Positions 50,599 through 63,876 of a stretch of 64,000 nucleotides of DNA are shown one piece after another; the first letter of the stretch is position 1; each line of letters opens with the position of its first letter. The position numbers and the translations under genes are program-made. The DNA is from an uncultured Collinsella sp. (GTDB taxonomy: Bacteria > Actinomycetota > Coriobacteriia > Coriobacteriales > Coriobacteriaceae): positions 62,001 through 126,000 of the forward strand of contig UQDE01000001.1 of the NCBI GenBank assembly GCA_900539735.1. The letters are read 5' to 3'. The notes beneath the pieces were generated by a model that searched no databases, was not told the DNA's origin, and saw nothing but the letters and a program-made list of their open reading frames with translations.

Positions 50599-51530
50599 GC
50601 GCACGCACCCTTCAGGACGTGCTCGGCGCCATCGACCAGGTCGTCAACGATTTCGCGTGCGCTCTGGCGCTCATTGACCATGCCGGCAATCTGTCCACAC
50701 AAAAACGAACCCTCTTCGTAGTTGCCGTCCTTGGCGGCCTTACGCAGCGCACCGGTTCCCATAGCACCGAGCTCCTCGGCACTCGCGCCGGAACCCTCGC
50801 TCTTGGCATAGGCGTTGGTGAAGGGGCTCTTGAGGGCGCGCACTGGATGTCCCGTCGAGCGACCGGTCGCACGCGTTGAAGTGTCGTTGGCCTTCAGGAC
50901 CATCTCTTTGTACTGCTCCGAGACGGTGCACTCGTCTGCGACCAGAAAGCGCGTACCCACTTGCACGCCTTCGGCGCCCAGCATAAAGGCGGCCGCCACG
51001 CCGCGGCCGTCGGCAATACCGCCGGCGGCCACGACGGGAATGTCAACCGCATCGACGACCTGCGGCACCAGTGCCATCGTCGAGGTCTCGCCAATATGGC
51101 CGCCCGATTCGGTACCCTCGGCAACAACCGCCGTGGCTCCACGACGTGCCACGAGGCGCGCCAGCGCCACCGAGGCAACGACCGGGATGACCTTGATGCC
51201 CGCCTCGTTCCACGCCTTCATGTACTTGGCGGGATTGCCGGCGCCCGTCACGACGACCGGCACTCGCTCGTCAATCACGACCTGTGCAACCTCGTCGGCA
51301 AACGGGCTCATGAGCATGACGTTCACGCCAAAGGGCTTATCCGTCTTGGTGCGCAGCTCATGAATCTGGTCGCGAAGCCAGTTGGCGTCGGCGTTCATGG
51401 CCGCGATGATGCCTAAGCCACCCGCCTCGGACACTGCGGACGCCAGCGAGGCATCGGCAATCCAGGCCATACCGCCCTGGAACACGGGCTTTTCGATGCC
51501 GAGCAGATCGCAGAGAGGAGTCTTGAGCAT
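50586..51530 (-). CDS. fabK: Enoyl-ACP reductase II (FMN-dependent)
   Basis: Flavin enoyl reductase of the nitronate monooxygenase-like fold, 314 aa. KPVFQGGMAWIAD near the start, GVNVMLMSPFADEVAQVV, then the FMN site EGTESGGHIGETSTMALVPQ and IPVVAAGGIADGRGVAAAFM. FabK-type operons are common in streptococci and clostridia; this one lacks a FabI gene in view. Confidence 0.95.
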   Translation of the reverse strand: MLKTPLCDLLGIEKPVFQGGMAWIADASLASAVSEAGGLGIIAAMNADANWLRDQIHELRTKTDKPFGVNVMLMSPFADEVAQVVIDERVPVVVTGAGNPAKYMKAWNEAGIKVIPVVASVALARLVARRGATAVVAEGTESGGHIGETSTMALVPQVVDAVDIPVVAAGGIADGRGVAAAFMLGAEGVQVGTRFLVADECTVSEQYKEMVLKANDTSTRATGRSTGHPVRALKSPFTNAYAKSEGSGASAEELGAMGTGALRKAAKDGNYEEGSFLCGQIAGMVNERQSAREIVDDLVDGAEHVLKGACAWVA

Positions 51531-51532
51531 CT

Positions 51533-51769
51533 CTACTTCTCCAATGCCGCCTCGACCGTATCGGCGAACTCGCCGACCGTCTTGGGGTTCTCCTCGGTAT
51601 CGAGCTGGATGCCAAACTCGTCCTCGACGGCAACGAGGATCTCGACGGTGCCCAGGCTGTCGAGACCAATCTCCTCGAGCGTGGACTCGGGCTTCATCTC
51701 GACATCGTCAAGACCGGCGGTCTCGCGGATAACGTCGCAAACGCGCTCGAAGGTCTTCTGATCTGCCAT
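51533..51769 (-). CDS. acpP: Acyl carrier protein
   Basis: Small acidic carrier, 78 aa. The phosphopantetheine serine is in LEEIGLDSLGTVEILVAVED (DSL motif, about residue 37). It lies between fabH and fabK, 2 bases before the fabK start. Confidence 0.97.
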   Translation of the reverse strand: MADQKTFERVCDVIRETAGLDDVEMKPESTLEEIGLDSLGTVEILVAVEDEFGIQLDTEENPKTVGEFADTVEAALEK

Positions 51770-51820
51770 GGTAGTTCTCCTTTGGTTGTGCCCTAGGGCG
51801 TTTTTATTTCCTATGTGCGA

Positions 51821-52780
51821 CTACTTCCAACGAAGCAGATAGCCACCTATATCCAGACCGGCGCCAAATCCAACCAAGGCGATGGTGTCGCCTGTGTGAA
51901 GTGCACCGGCGTTTGCCAGCCGGTCGAGGGCAAGCGGAATGCATGCGCTCGAAATGTTGCCGGTCTCGTGCAACGTGCGAACCACGCGCTCGTCCGGCAC
52001 GCCCAGGCGCTTAACCGCCTGGCTCAGGATTCGTTCGTTAGCCTGATGGAATACAAAATGATCGATGTCTTCGACCAAAATGCCCGCATCGATCGCAAGC
52101 TTATGGACCGTGTCGCAGATGGCGTTGACGCCGAACTTGAACACGCGGCGGCCATTCATGGACAGCACGCTCGCGCTATCTGCGGAAGCCTTAAACGGCG
52201 AGGTACCGACCAGACCGGGAACGCGCAACGTCTCGACGTCGGGCGCCGTCGAAAGCTCAACGGCAAGGGGACTGTCTCCCCCAGCCTCAATCACTGCGGC
52301 GCCTGCCCCATCGCCAAAGAGCACGCAGGTGGCACGGTCGGTCCAGTCGAGCGCGCGCGTCATCTGCTCGGCAGCAACGACAAGCACGCGCTCGGCGCGA
52401 CCGCGGGCGATATAGCCCTCGGCGACATCGAGCGCAAATACGAAGCCGGCACAAGCCGCCGAGACATCGAAGGCAGGGCACGTCGCGCCTAGTCGCTCAG
52501 CAACGGCACACGCCTCAGCGGGAACAAGGTGGTCACCCGTCGTCGTCGAGCAGACGATCAGATCCAGCTGGCTCGCGTCGATTCCGGACACCTGGAGTGC
52601 CCGCTCACTCGCCGCTACGGCAAGGTCGTCAAGTGACTCGGTGGTGCAGACGTGGCGGCTCTTGATACCCGTGCGGGTAAAAATCCACTCATCCGAGGTA
52701 TCGAGGAACTCAGACAGCTCGTCATTGGAAACACTGCGTTCAGGAAGCGCCGAGCCTGTTCCAAGAATCGTGAAACCCAT
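51821..52780 (-). CDS. fabH: Beta-ketoacyl-ACP synthase III
   Basis: Initiates fatty acid synthesis from acetyl-CoA and malonyl-ACP. The 319-aa product from the ATG at 52778-52780 (AAAGGAGG site) has DEWIFTRTGIKSRH, the catalytic Cys in FDVSAACAGFVFAL, His in FVFHQANERIL and Asn in LHETGNISSACIPLAL. First gene of the fab operon. Two matching operator-like repeats lie just upstream. Confidence 0.96.
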   Translation of the reverse strand: MGFTILGTGSALPERSVSNDELSEFLDTSDEWIFTRTGIKSRHVCTTESLDDLAVAASERALQVSGIDASQLDLIVCSTTTGDHLVPAEACAVAERLGATCPAFDVSAACAGFVFALDVAEGYIARGRAERVLVVAAEQMTRALDWTDRATCVLFGDGAGAAVIEAGGDSPLAVELSTAPDVETLRVPGLVGTSPFKASADSASVLSMNGRRVFKFGVNAICDTVHKLAIDAGILVEDIDHFVFHQANERILSQAVKRLGVPDERVVRTLHETGNISSACIPLALDRLANAGALHTGDTIALVGFGAGLDIGGYLLRWK

Positions 52781-52797
52781 CACTAACCTCCTTTGAG

Positions 52798-52815
52798 TTG
52801 TTGACGTGTTTACAT
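52798..52815. promoter_or_regulatory. fab operator candidate 1
   Basis: TTGTTGACGTGTTTACAT, matching the site at 52846-52863 at 17 of 18 positions, 48 bases apart. It is an imperfect palindrome (TGTT-AC--GT-AACA type). It lies 18 bases upstream of fabH in the fabH/birA divergent gap. Confidence 0.65.
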
Positions 52816-52845
52816 CGACCAAGAGAGGATAACGCATTTCAGTCT

Positions 52846-52863
52846 TTGTTGACGTGTTAACAT
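52846..52863. promoter_or_regulatory. fab operator candidate 2
   Basis: TTGTTGACGTGTTAACAT. The pair suits a dimeric repressor sensing fatty acid supply. The TTGACG within it might also serve as a -35 for the birA direction. Confidence 0.65.
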
Positions 52864-52956
52864 TAAATTGTCCAAATGCGACAAAGGCTTCACATTGTGT
52901 CTATCTCTCGACACCATTGCGTCATTCACTTATTCAATAAGGAGGTAGCAGCCGCT

Positions 52957-53733
52957 ATGGATGCCCAATTAACGATTGTCGACGTAACCGGATCGACCAA
53001 CGATGACCTGCTCGAGGCAGGAAAACAGGGTGCGCCGCACGGCACAGGACTTGCCGCCCGCGCGCAAACGGCAGGACGCGGCCGGCGCGGCCACAAGTGG
53101 GATTCAACCGCCGGCAACCTATTGCTTTCGATTGTCCTGCGTCCATGCGTTAATCCCGCAAAGTACTCTGGTCTTGCCGCCGTCAGCGGCCTAGTGGTGC
53201 TCGAAGCACTCGAAAAGCAAGGTCTTGCAAACGAGATTGGCCTCAAATGGCCCAACGACCTGGTCGCGCGAGGACGCAAACTCGGCGGCATTCTGGTCGA
53301 GGCCGCACGCGATAACGAAGGCAAACCTTTCGCCGTCTGCGGCATTGGTGTCAACGTAAACTACACGCCCCAAGAGGTGCCCGATGGCGGCCTGCCGGCA
53401 ATCGGTCTCTCGGATCTCAACGAGAGCGTACCTGCCGTCGACATGCTCCTCGATGAGGTCTATCACGCAGTTATAGACGCTGTAGATGCCTGGGCAGAGC
53501 GCCTCAACGCCAAGGAAGAAGACGCCGGTCCGCTCGCGCCCGTCCACGACGAATATATCGCTCACCTCAATTGGATCGGGGAGCACGTTATCGCCCGCTC
53601 CCCCGCTGAGGACGAGCTGGCGCGTGGCATCTTTAAAACGGTCGATGGCTTTGGTCGCGCGTGCATCGAAACGGAAGACGGCTTTCGATCCTTCCATTTT
53701 GAGGAGGCATCGCTGCGTCCCTTGAGCGAATAG
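52957..53733 (+). CDS. birA: Biotin--[acetyl-CoA carboxylase] ligase
   Basis: Attaches biotin to AccB. The 258-aa product from the ATG at 52957 has VTGSTNDDLLEAG, the catalytic QTAGRGRRGHKWDSTAGN, LKWPNDLVARGRKLGGILVE and VCGIGVNVNY. It has no N-terminal HTH, so it is a monofunctional ligase rather than a repressor. It is divergent from the fab/acc operon that makes its substrate. Confidence 0.95.
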   Translation: MDAQLTIVDVTGSTNDDLLEAGKQGAPHGTGLAARAQTAGRGRRGHKWDSTAGNLLLSIVLRPCVNPAKYSGLAAVSGLVVLEALEKQGLANEIGLKWPNDLVARGRKLGGILVEAARDNEGKPFAVCGIGVNVNYTPQEVPDGGLPAIGLSDLNESVPAVDMLLDEVYHAVIDAVDAWAERLNAKEEDAGPLAPVHDEYIAHLNWIGEHVIARSPAEDELARGIFKTVDGFGRACIETEDGFRSFHFEEASLRPLSE

Positions 53734-53792
53734 GGCGCCGCAACCACCTACTCGGCAGCATTACCCCGCAGTCCAATCCATCATTCAAAACA

Positions 53793-53829
53793 AAAGGGCC
53801 CCGCTGCCGTTACGGCAGCGGGGCCCTTT
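53793..53829. terminator. Bidirectional terminator between birA and rpsJ
   Basis: 17-bp perfect arms AAAGGGCCCCGCTGCCG and complement (53793-53809, 53813-53829) with a 3-base loop, AAAA before and TTT after. It closes birA on the plus strand and the rpsL-rpsJ unit on the minus strand, so rpsJ is not read into rplC. Confidence 0.95.
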
Positions 53830-53848
53830 AAGCTATGAGCGATATCGC

Positions 53849-54157
53849 TTAGAGCTTGATGTCGATGTCGACGCCAGCGGGGAGGTCGAGACGCATGAGC
53901 GAATCAACGGTGCCCGAGGTGGGGTCGAGGATGTCGATGAGGCGCTTGTGGGTGCGCATCTCGAACTGCTCACGGGAGTCCTTGTTCACGTGCGGCGAGC
54001 GGATAACCGTGTACAGGTTGCGCTCGGTGGGCAGGGGGACAGGACCGGAAACGCGAGCGCCGGTCTTCTGAGCGGTCTCAACGATGAGCTTCGCGGACTG
54101 ATCGACGACCTCGTGATCATAGCCCTTGAGGCGAATGCGGATCTTCTGGGTAGCCAA
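53849..54157 (-). CDS. rpsJ: 30S ribosomal protein S10
   Basis: S10 lies in the small-subunit head and also takes part in antitermination with NusB. The 102-aa product has KIRIRLKGYDHEVVDQSA, VSGPVPLPTERNLYTVIRSP and RTHKRLIDILDP. It follows fusA by 60 bases with no tuf gene between, and is cut off from rplC by 13.9 kb. Confidence 0.99.
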   Translation of the reverse strand: MATQKIRIRLKGYDHEVVDQSAKLIVETAQKTGARVSGPVPLPTERNLYTVIRSPHVNKDSREQFEMRTHKRLIDILDPTSGTVDSLMRLDLPAGVDIDIKL

Positions 54158-54217
54158 CTTAAACCTCCAAAGAGTGCGAGAGATGTTCTCGCGGATTACG
54201 TAACAGGGAGCTCGAAC

Positions 54218-56317
54218 TTAGGCGTTCTTGCTCATGACCTCGTCCACGATGGACTTGGGCGCGGGCTCATAAGAGTCGAACTGCATCGTGTAGGATGCAC
54301 GGCCCTGGGTCTGGGAGCGAAGGTCGGTAGCGTAACCGAACATCTCGCCCAGCGGCACCTTGGCACGGATGAGCTTGCTGTTCTTGCGATCCTCCATGCC
54401 CTCGATCTTGCCGCGGCGACCGGAGAGGTTGCCCATAACGTCGCCCATGTACTGCTCGGGGGTCTCAACCTCGACAGCCATGATCGGCTCGAGCAGCTGC
54501 GGATCGGACTTCTTGAGGGCGTCCTTGATAGCCATGGAACCGGCGATCTTGAAGGCGGCCTCGGAGGAGTCGACCTCGTGGTAAGAACCGTCGAACAGGG
54601 TGACCTTAACGTCGAGGACCGGGAAGCCGGCGATAACACCGGTGTTCAGGGCCTCCTGGATGCCCTTGTCGATGGACGGGATGTACTCCTTGGGCACGAC
54701 GCCGCCGACGATAGCGTTGACGAACTCGTAGCCGAAGCCCTCCTCCATCTTCTCGAGCTTGATGACGGCGTGGCCGTACTGACCGCGACCGCCGGACTGA
54801 CGGACGAACTTGCCCTCAGCCTTCTCGACGTCGTGACCAGCGGTCTCGCGGTAGGCAACCTGGGGCTTACCAACGTTAGCGTCAACCTTGAACTCACGGA
54901 GCAGACGGTCGACGATGATCTCGAGGTGCAGCTCGCCCATGCCGGCGATGATGGTCTGGCCGGTCTCGTGGTTGGTGGACACCTGGAAGGTCGGGTCCTC
55001 CTCGGCGAGCTTGGTCAGAGCCAGGGACATCTTGTCCTGCTCGGCCTTGGTCTTGGGCTCGATGGCAACGTCGATAACGGGCTTAGCGAACTCGATCTTC
55101 TCGAGGACGATCTCCTTGCCCTCGGCGCACAGGGTGTCGCCGGTGGTGGAGTTCTTGAAGCCGACGCAAGCGACGATGTCGCCGGCGGCAGCGTCGTCAC
55201 GGTCGATACGCTCGGCGGCGTTCATCTCGAGGATGCGGCCGAGGCGCTCGCGCTGACCGTTGGAAGCGTTGACAACGTAGGAGCCGGACTCGGCGCGGCC
55301 GGAGTAAACGCGGACGTAGGTGAGCTTACCGACGAACGGGTCGGTCATGATCTTGAAGACCAGGCCGGAGAAGGGCTCGTCGAAGGAAGGATGACGCTGG
55401 ATCTCCTCGCCGGTGTCCGGATCGGTACCGGTGACGGCCTCAACGTCGAGCGGGCTGGGCAGGTAGTCGACGACAGCGTCGAGCAGCTCCTGAACGCCCT
55501 TGTTCTTGTAGGCGGAGCCCACGAAGACGAGGTTGAGCTCGTTGGCCAGAACGCCCTTGCGCAGAGCGGCCTTAAGCTCCTCGACGGTGAAGTCCTCCTC
55601 CATGAGGATCTTCTCCATGAGCTCGTCGTCAAAGCTGGCAGCAGCGTCAAGGAGCTCCTCGCGCTTGGTGGCAGCGATGTCGGCGAACTCAGCCGGGATC
55701 TCGTCCATCGGCTCGGGGTAGGTCATACCCTTCTCGTCGGCCTTGAAGTCCCATGCAGTCATAGTGACCAGGTCGATGACGCCCCAGAAGTTGTCCTCGG
55801 CGCCCATCGGGACCTGAGCGGCCACGGCGTTAGCGTCGAGACGATCCTTCATGGTCTCGATAGCGTTGAAGAAGTCAGCGCCCACGCGGTCATACTTGTT
55901 GATGAAGGCGATACGGGGGACGTTGAAGGTAGAAGCCTGACGCCAAACGGTCTCAGACTGGGGCTGAACGCCGGCAACGGCGTCGAAGACGGCGACAGCG
56001 CCATCGAGGACGCGCAGGCAGCGCTCGACCTCAGCGGTGAAGTCAACGTGGCCCGGGGTGTCGATGATCTGGATGCGGTAGTCCTTACCGTCCTTGTTCC
56101 AGAAGCACGTGGTAGCAGCGGAGGTAATGGTTACGCCGCGCTCCTGCTCCTGAACCATCCAGTCCATGGTGGCAGCGCCCTCATGAACCTCACCGATCTT
56201 GTGGGTCTTACCGGTGTAGTAAAGAATACGCTCGGTCGTGGTGGTCTTACCGGCATCGATGTGGGCCATGATGCCGATGTTACGGGTATCGGAAAGCTTG
56301 TACTTAGGCTTAGCCAT
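54218..56317 (-). CDS. fusA: Elongation factor G
   Basis: Translocase GTPase of 699 aa. G1 AHIDAGKTTTTERIL, G3 DTPGHVDFTAEVERC and G4 INKYDRVG are present, then domain II, and domain IV with GGRGQYGHAVIKLE, ending in YEPAPKSIVDEVMSK. Normal length and between rpsG and rpsJ. Confidence 0.99.
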   Translation of the reverse strand: MAKPKYKLSDTRNIGIMAHIDAGKTTTTERILYYTGKTHKIGEVHEGAATMDWMVQEQERGVTITSAATTCFWNKDGKDYRIQIIDTPGHVDFTAEVERCLRVLDGAVAVFDAVAGVQPQSETVWRQASTFNVPRIAFINKYDRVGADFFNAIETMKDRLDANAVAAQVPMGAEDNFWGVIDLVTMTAWDFKADEKGMTYPEPMDEIPAEFADIAATKREELLDAAASFDDELMEKILMEEDFTVEELKAALRKGVLANELNLVFVGSAYKNKGVQELLDAVVDYLPSPLDVEAVTGTDPDTGEEIQRHPSFDEPFSGLVFKIMTDPFVGKLTYVRVYSGRAESGSYVVNASNGQRERLGRILEMNAAERIDRDDAAAGDIVACVGFKNSTTGDTLCAEGKEIVLEKIEFAKPVIDVAIEPKTKAEQDKMSLALTKLAEEDPTFQVSTNHETGQTIIAGMGELHLEIIVDRLLREFKVDANVGKPQVAYRETAGHDVEKAEGKFVRQSGGRGQYGHAVIKLEKMEEGFGYEFVNAIVGGVVPKEYIPSIDKGIQEALNTGVIAGFPVLDVKVTLFDGSYHEVDSSEAAFKIAGSMAIKDALKKSDPQLLEPIMAVEVETPEQYMGDVMGNLSGRRGKIEGMEDRKNSKLIRAKVPLGEMFGYATDLRSQTQGRASYTMQFDSYEPAPKSIVDEVMSKNA

Positions 56318-56336
56318 GTTAGTTCCTTACCTTAAC

Positions 56337-56810
56337 TTACCAACGATAGTGAGAGAACGCGCGGTTGGCCTCGGCCATCTTGAAGACGTCCTCACGCTTC
56401 TTGACGGAAGCGCCCAGGCCGTTGGAAGCGTCGAGGATCTCGTTGGCGAGACGCTCGGCCATGGTCTTCTCCTTGCGAGCGCGGGAGAAGTTGACGATCC
56501 AGCGGATACCCAGAGCGGTGGAACGACGGGAGTTGACCTCCATCGGGACCTGATAGGTAGCGCCACCGACACGCTTGGGCTTAACCTCGAGCGTGGGCTT
56601 GACGTTGTCCATAGCCTTCTTGAAGGTAGCGAGAGCGTCGCCACCCTCGGACTTCTCGGCAACGATCTCGAAAGCGGTGTAAACGATGCGCTCAGCGGTG
56701 GCCTTCTTGCCGTCAAGAAGGACCTTGTTGATGAGCTGAGTCACCAGGCGGTTGTTGTAAACGGCGTCAGGCTGAACCTCACGACGATTAGCTGCTGCAC
56801 GACGCGGCAT
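56337..56810 (-). CDS. rpsG: 30S ribosomal protein S7
   Basis: Primary 16S-binding head protein. The 157-aa product has MPRRAAANRREVQPDAVYNN, KPTLEVKPKRVGGATYQVP, RSTALGIRWIVNFSRARKEK and ends NRAFSHYRW. Normal. Confidence 0.99.
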   Translation of the reverse strand: MPRRAAANRREVQPDAVYNNRLVTQLINKVLLDGKKATAERIVYTAFEIVAEKSEGGDALATFKKAMDNVKPTLEVKPKRVGGATYQVPMEVNSRRSTALGIRWIVNFSRARKEKTMAERLANEILDASNGLGASVKKREDVFKMAEANRAFSHYRW

Positions 56811-56883
56811 GTGAAATCTCCTTAAGTGTCTACCGTGCGGCGCTTAGGCGGCACACGGCGAAAGTATCAAAACGTTATCTGGC

Positions 56884-57261
56884 TTATTTAGCCTTGGGGC
56901 GCTTAGCACCATACTTGGAACGGGCCTGCATACGGTTCTGGACCGGAGCAGCGTCGTAGGCGCCACGGATGACGTGATAACGGACACCAGGGAGGTCACG
57001 GACACGACCGCCGCGGACGAGCACGATGGAGTGCTCCTGCAGGTTGTGGCCCTCACCCGGGATGTAAGCAGTAACTTCGATGCCGTTGACGAGGCGAACA
57101 CGGGCAACCTTACGAAGAGCCGAGTTCGGCTTCTTGGGGCTCGTGGTGAAGACGCGGGTGCACACGCCGCGCTTCTGGGAGTTGTGCTGCAGAGCAGCGT
57201 TCTTGGACTTCTTGGGCACGGAACGACGGCCCTGGCGAACCAGCTGGTTAATAGTAGGCAA
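56884..57261 (-). CDS. rpsL: 30S ribosomal protein S12
   Basis: Decoding-centre protein, 125 aa. MPTINQLVRQGR start, KKPNSALRKVARVRL with the lysine where streptomycin resistance mutations occur still Lys, and PGVRYHVIRGAYDA. First gene of the str unit, behind a promoter at 57355-57383. Confidence 0.99.
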   Translation of the reverse strand: MPTINQLVRQGRRSVPKKSKNAALQHNSQKRGVCTRVFTTSPKKPNSALRKVARVRLVNGIEVTAYIPGEGHNLQEHSIVLVRGGRVRDLPGVRYHVIRGAYDAAPVQNRMQARSKYGAKRPKAK

Positions 57262-57354
57262 AGCGTACTCCTTCTCGAATGATTCCAGCTTTCTGTAAAG
57301 TGCAACGGCTTGAATCGAGGGGTCAGCATCCCCCTACGAAACACGCAGTTCGAT

Positions 57355-57408
57355 AGGATACGTGGCGTTAGCTGTGCCGTCAACAGACCACGCCACCGGG
57401 CGTATCCT
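57355..57408 (-). promoter_or_regulatory. rpsL promoter overlapped by an inverted repeat
   Basis: Minus strand TTGACG (57383-57378), 17 bases, TATCCT (57360-57355). It is flanked by an inverted repeat AGGATACG/CGTATCCT (57355-57362, 57401-57408) extended by TGGCG/CGCCA. The -10 lies in one arm, so the repeat may be an operator. GGGCGTATCC at the far arm is shared with the rplC upstream region. The rest of the 336-base gap has no gene. Confidence 0.65.
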
Positions 57409-57563
57409 AAAATAAGCATATTTCCGCAAAGCCTACACAAATGGAATCCCCTCCTGTGCGCGGTGGTGGATCCCCGGCCCGGGCGGCCTATCAAGATTTT
57501 GCCGCATACTTCCGAAATTCAGACGAATACCGCTCGCTTTAACCGCCCATTTACCGCAAAAGA

Positions 57564-57590
57564 GGCCGCTTCCCCTAGTAGGAAGCGGCC
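57564..57590 (-). terminator. Terminator after the anti-sigma gene
   Basis: GGCCGCTTCC/GGAAGCGGCC (57564-57573, 57581-57590) with a 7-base loop and TTTTG following on the minus strand, 8 bases past the stop. Confidence 0.88.
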
Positions 57591-57597
57591 CCAAATC

Positions 57598-58674
57598 TTA
57601 CGAATAGACGATGGTAAAGGGCTCTTTCGTTTCGGTCTCCCCTGTTGATGTATACCTCACAATTTCAAGGGTTACCGAGACAACTTGATCGACATCAATC
57701 AACTTCGTTGGCACCCAGATGTTCTCTCCGCTATTGCGCCCATAAGAAAAATATAAGTTGAACACCCCTGCGTCGTCATCTTCGATAATCTGCTCCGATC
57801 CATCCTTGTAGCTGACGGTCAGCTTATTATCAACTGCTTCATAGCCCAAATCATCGATGTGCGTCTGGATGGAAAACGGGCTAATCTCAAGAGGCGAGTC
57901 ACCGGAGCGGAGTTCCTTTGTATCGACGTACGCTCCAATATTGAACTCGGGTGTCGACGCCTCAAACCGCCTCGCACTCTCACCTTCACCCTCGGTCCAG
58001 TGGATATTCCAGGTGACAGCATGTTGCAAATCTCGCTCGCGATCCATAGCGGCAAAGTACATCGTGCCATTAATGACAGTATCGCTTGATGTGTCCTTAT
58101 CAATTGTGCTGCGTGTGTCAGGCCATTCCTCGCCGAACTTCATATCGGGCGTGCCGATGCCCTGCTCTTCTTCACCATAGAGAACAAGTTCGCCAATCTC
58201 TGCTGCTGGCTTGTAGTAGTTAACTCCATTTGGATTGGACAACGTAAACGTCACGGCTCCGCAGCCGTTTTGGTCGATTGCCATCTCATGGATATCAAGC
58301 GTATAGCCGTTGCCCTCGACGGACAGATTAACCTCCTGGACTGCGCCTTCCAGGCTTTGGGGCGCGATGCCATCGCCAAACTCTCTGGTGTAGGTATATT
58401 TAGTTCCCGATGAGCCGCCGTTGGTCCAGGTAATGGAATCCCCGTTGCCGTGGTTTCCCCAGGCAGAGGCAAAATAGCTGGAATTGACGACGGCGTAGGC
58501 GACCCCTCCGGTCGCCAGCACTCCGGCAAGGCATCCGATCACGGCAACATACAGAGGCTTCGCGTGACCCTTTCGGCGAAGCGGCTCACCAGCAGCGGCA
58601 TAAAGAACACGGTCAGCAAGATCGCTATCGGCTTGGACGGACTCGAAGGCCTGCTTGATTTGATTGGATTTCAC
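57598..58674 (-). CDS. Membrane-anchored anti-sigma factor-like protein
   Basis: The 358-aa protein has a short cytoplasmic N-terminus (about 40 aa), one membrane helix (about 41-63, YVAVIGCLAGVLATGG region) and a large outside domain of beta-rich appearance. The gene overlaps the ECF sigma gene by 50 bases in another frame, a typical sigma/anti-sigma coupling. The outside domain resembles DUF4179-type partners of sigma factors. It presumably holds the sigma factor inactive until an envelope signal. The ligand is unknown. Confidence 0.8.
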   Translation of the reverse strand: MKSNQIKQAFESVQADSDLADRVLYAAAGEPLRRKGHAKPLYVAVIGCLAGVLATGGVAYAVVNSSYFASAWGNHGNGDSITWTNGGSSGTKYTYTREFGDGIAPQSLEGAVQEVNLSVEGNGYTLDIHEMAIDQNGCGAVTFTLSNPNGVNYYKPAAEIGELVLYGEEEQGIGTPDMKFGEEWPDTRSTIDKDTSSDTVINGTMYFAAMDRERDLQHAVTWNIHWTEGEGESARRFEASTPEFNIGAYVDTKELRSGDSPLEISPFSIQTHIDDLGYEAVDNKLTVSYKDGSEQIIEDDDAGVFNLYFSYGRNSGENIWVPTKLIDVDQVVSVTLEIVRYTSTGETETKEPFTIVYS

Positions 58675-59143
58675 GGTCGCCCTCCTCTAGGATGAACTTG
58701 AGCTTCGATCTGCCGCGAGCCAAACGCGTTCGAACAGTCGCGGCTGGCACATGCAATAACTCGGCAATCTCTGAGGTCGAAAAGCCCAGATAGTAATAGA
58801 GCATGATGGGAACACGGAATCGTTCCGGAAGTCGCATAACGTCTGACAGGACCGCCTTGGTCTCCTCCTGCGCCGTCGAAAGCGAATCGGCCAGGTTCTC
58901 AATATCCTCCACACGCCTCCATGGCTTTCGAAAGAGAGATTTGCATTCATTGATCGTGACCCGGATAAGCCATCGACGAAGATGTTCCCAGCTTTCAAAT
59001 TGCGCATCGCTTTTGAGTAACTTCAGAAAGACGTCTTGAGCGACATCGTCGGCATCGGCACGATCGCGCAGATACGTCAATGCGATTCGAAACACGACAT
59101 CTCTGTGATCTTCAACCGCCTGTCTAAATGCTTGTTCTTCCAT
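58625..59143 (-). CDS. ECF-type RNA polymerase sigma factor
   Basis: Sigma-70 family group 4 factor of 172 aa. Region 2 includes VVFRIALTYLRDRADADDVA and QDVFLKLL, and region 4 includes LPERFRVPIMLYYYLGFSTS and IAELLHVPAATVRTRLARGR. There are no regions 1 or 3. The ATG at 59143 has a GGGAGGTG site; a GTG two codons earlier is possible. An ECF-type promoter directly upstream suggests autoregulation. It is inserted between rpoC and rpsL. Confidence 0.93.
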   Translation of the reverse strand: MEEQAFRQAVEDHRDVVFRIALTYLRDRADADDVAQDVFLKLLKSDAQFESWEHLRRWLIRVTINECKSLFRKPWRRVEDIENLADSLSTAQEETKAVLSDVMRLPERFRVPIMLYYYLGFSTSEIAELLHVPAATVRTRLARGRSKLKFILEEGDREIQSNQAGLRVRPSR

Positions 59144-59191
59144 AATCACCTCCCGGTGACGTTAATAATTCTTGGTGAGGCCCTCACCTTA

Positions 59192-59220
59192 GATACGCTC
59201 TTGTCGGGCGAAATGTTTCA
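59192..59220 (-). promoter_or_regulatory. ECF-type promoter of the sigma/anti-sigma operon
   Basis: Minus strand TGAAAC (59220-59215), 17 bases, CGTATC (59197-59192). This is the TGAAAC-N16/17-CGTA pattern of SigW-like ECF sigma factors, and lies 49 bases before the sigma gene start. Confidence 0.78.
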
Positions 59221-59331
59221 AATTCAAGCATAAAAAACCGACCAAAATAAACCTGTCCCTTTTTGGCATAAAGGAATCCCCTCCCGTCCCGGGAATCCGA
59301 CGTACTCGTCGGGGCAACGTTCCTCATCAAA

Positions 59332-59365
59332 AAAGGCCCGCCCCCCTGTTGGGAAGCGAGCCTTT
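59332..59365 (-). terminator. Terminator of the rpoB-rpoC operon
   Basis: AAAGGC-CGC (59332-59341) with GCG-A-GCCTTT (59356-59365), followed on the minus strand by TTTTTTG. It is 27 bases past the rpoC stop. Confidence 0.85.
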
Positions 59366-59391
59366 ATAAGGGCGGTTAACGTACTAGGAAA

Positions 59392-63870
<4,479 letters not shown>

Positions 63871-63876
63871 AGTCAA

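Noticed and set aside
54158..54217. Hidden tuf gene between fusA and rpsJ
   Set aside because: The gap is only 60 bases; there is no room for tuf.
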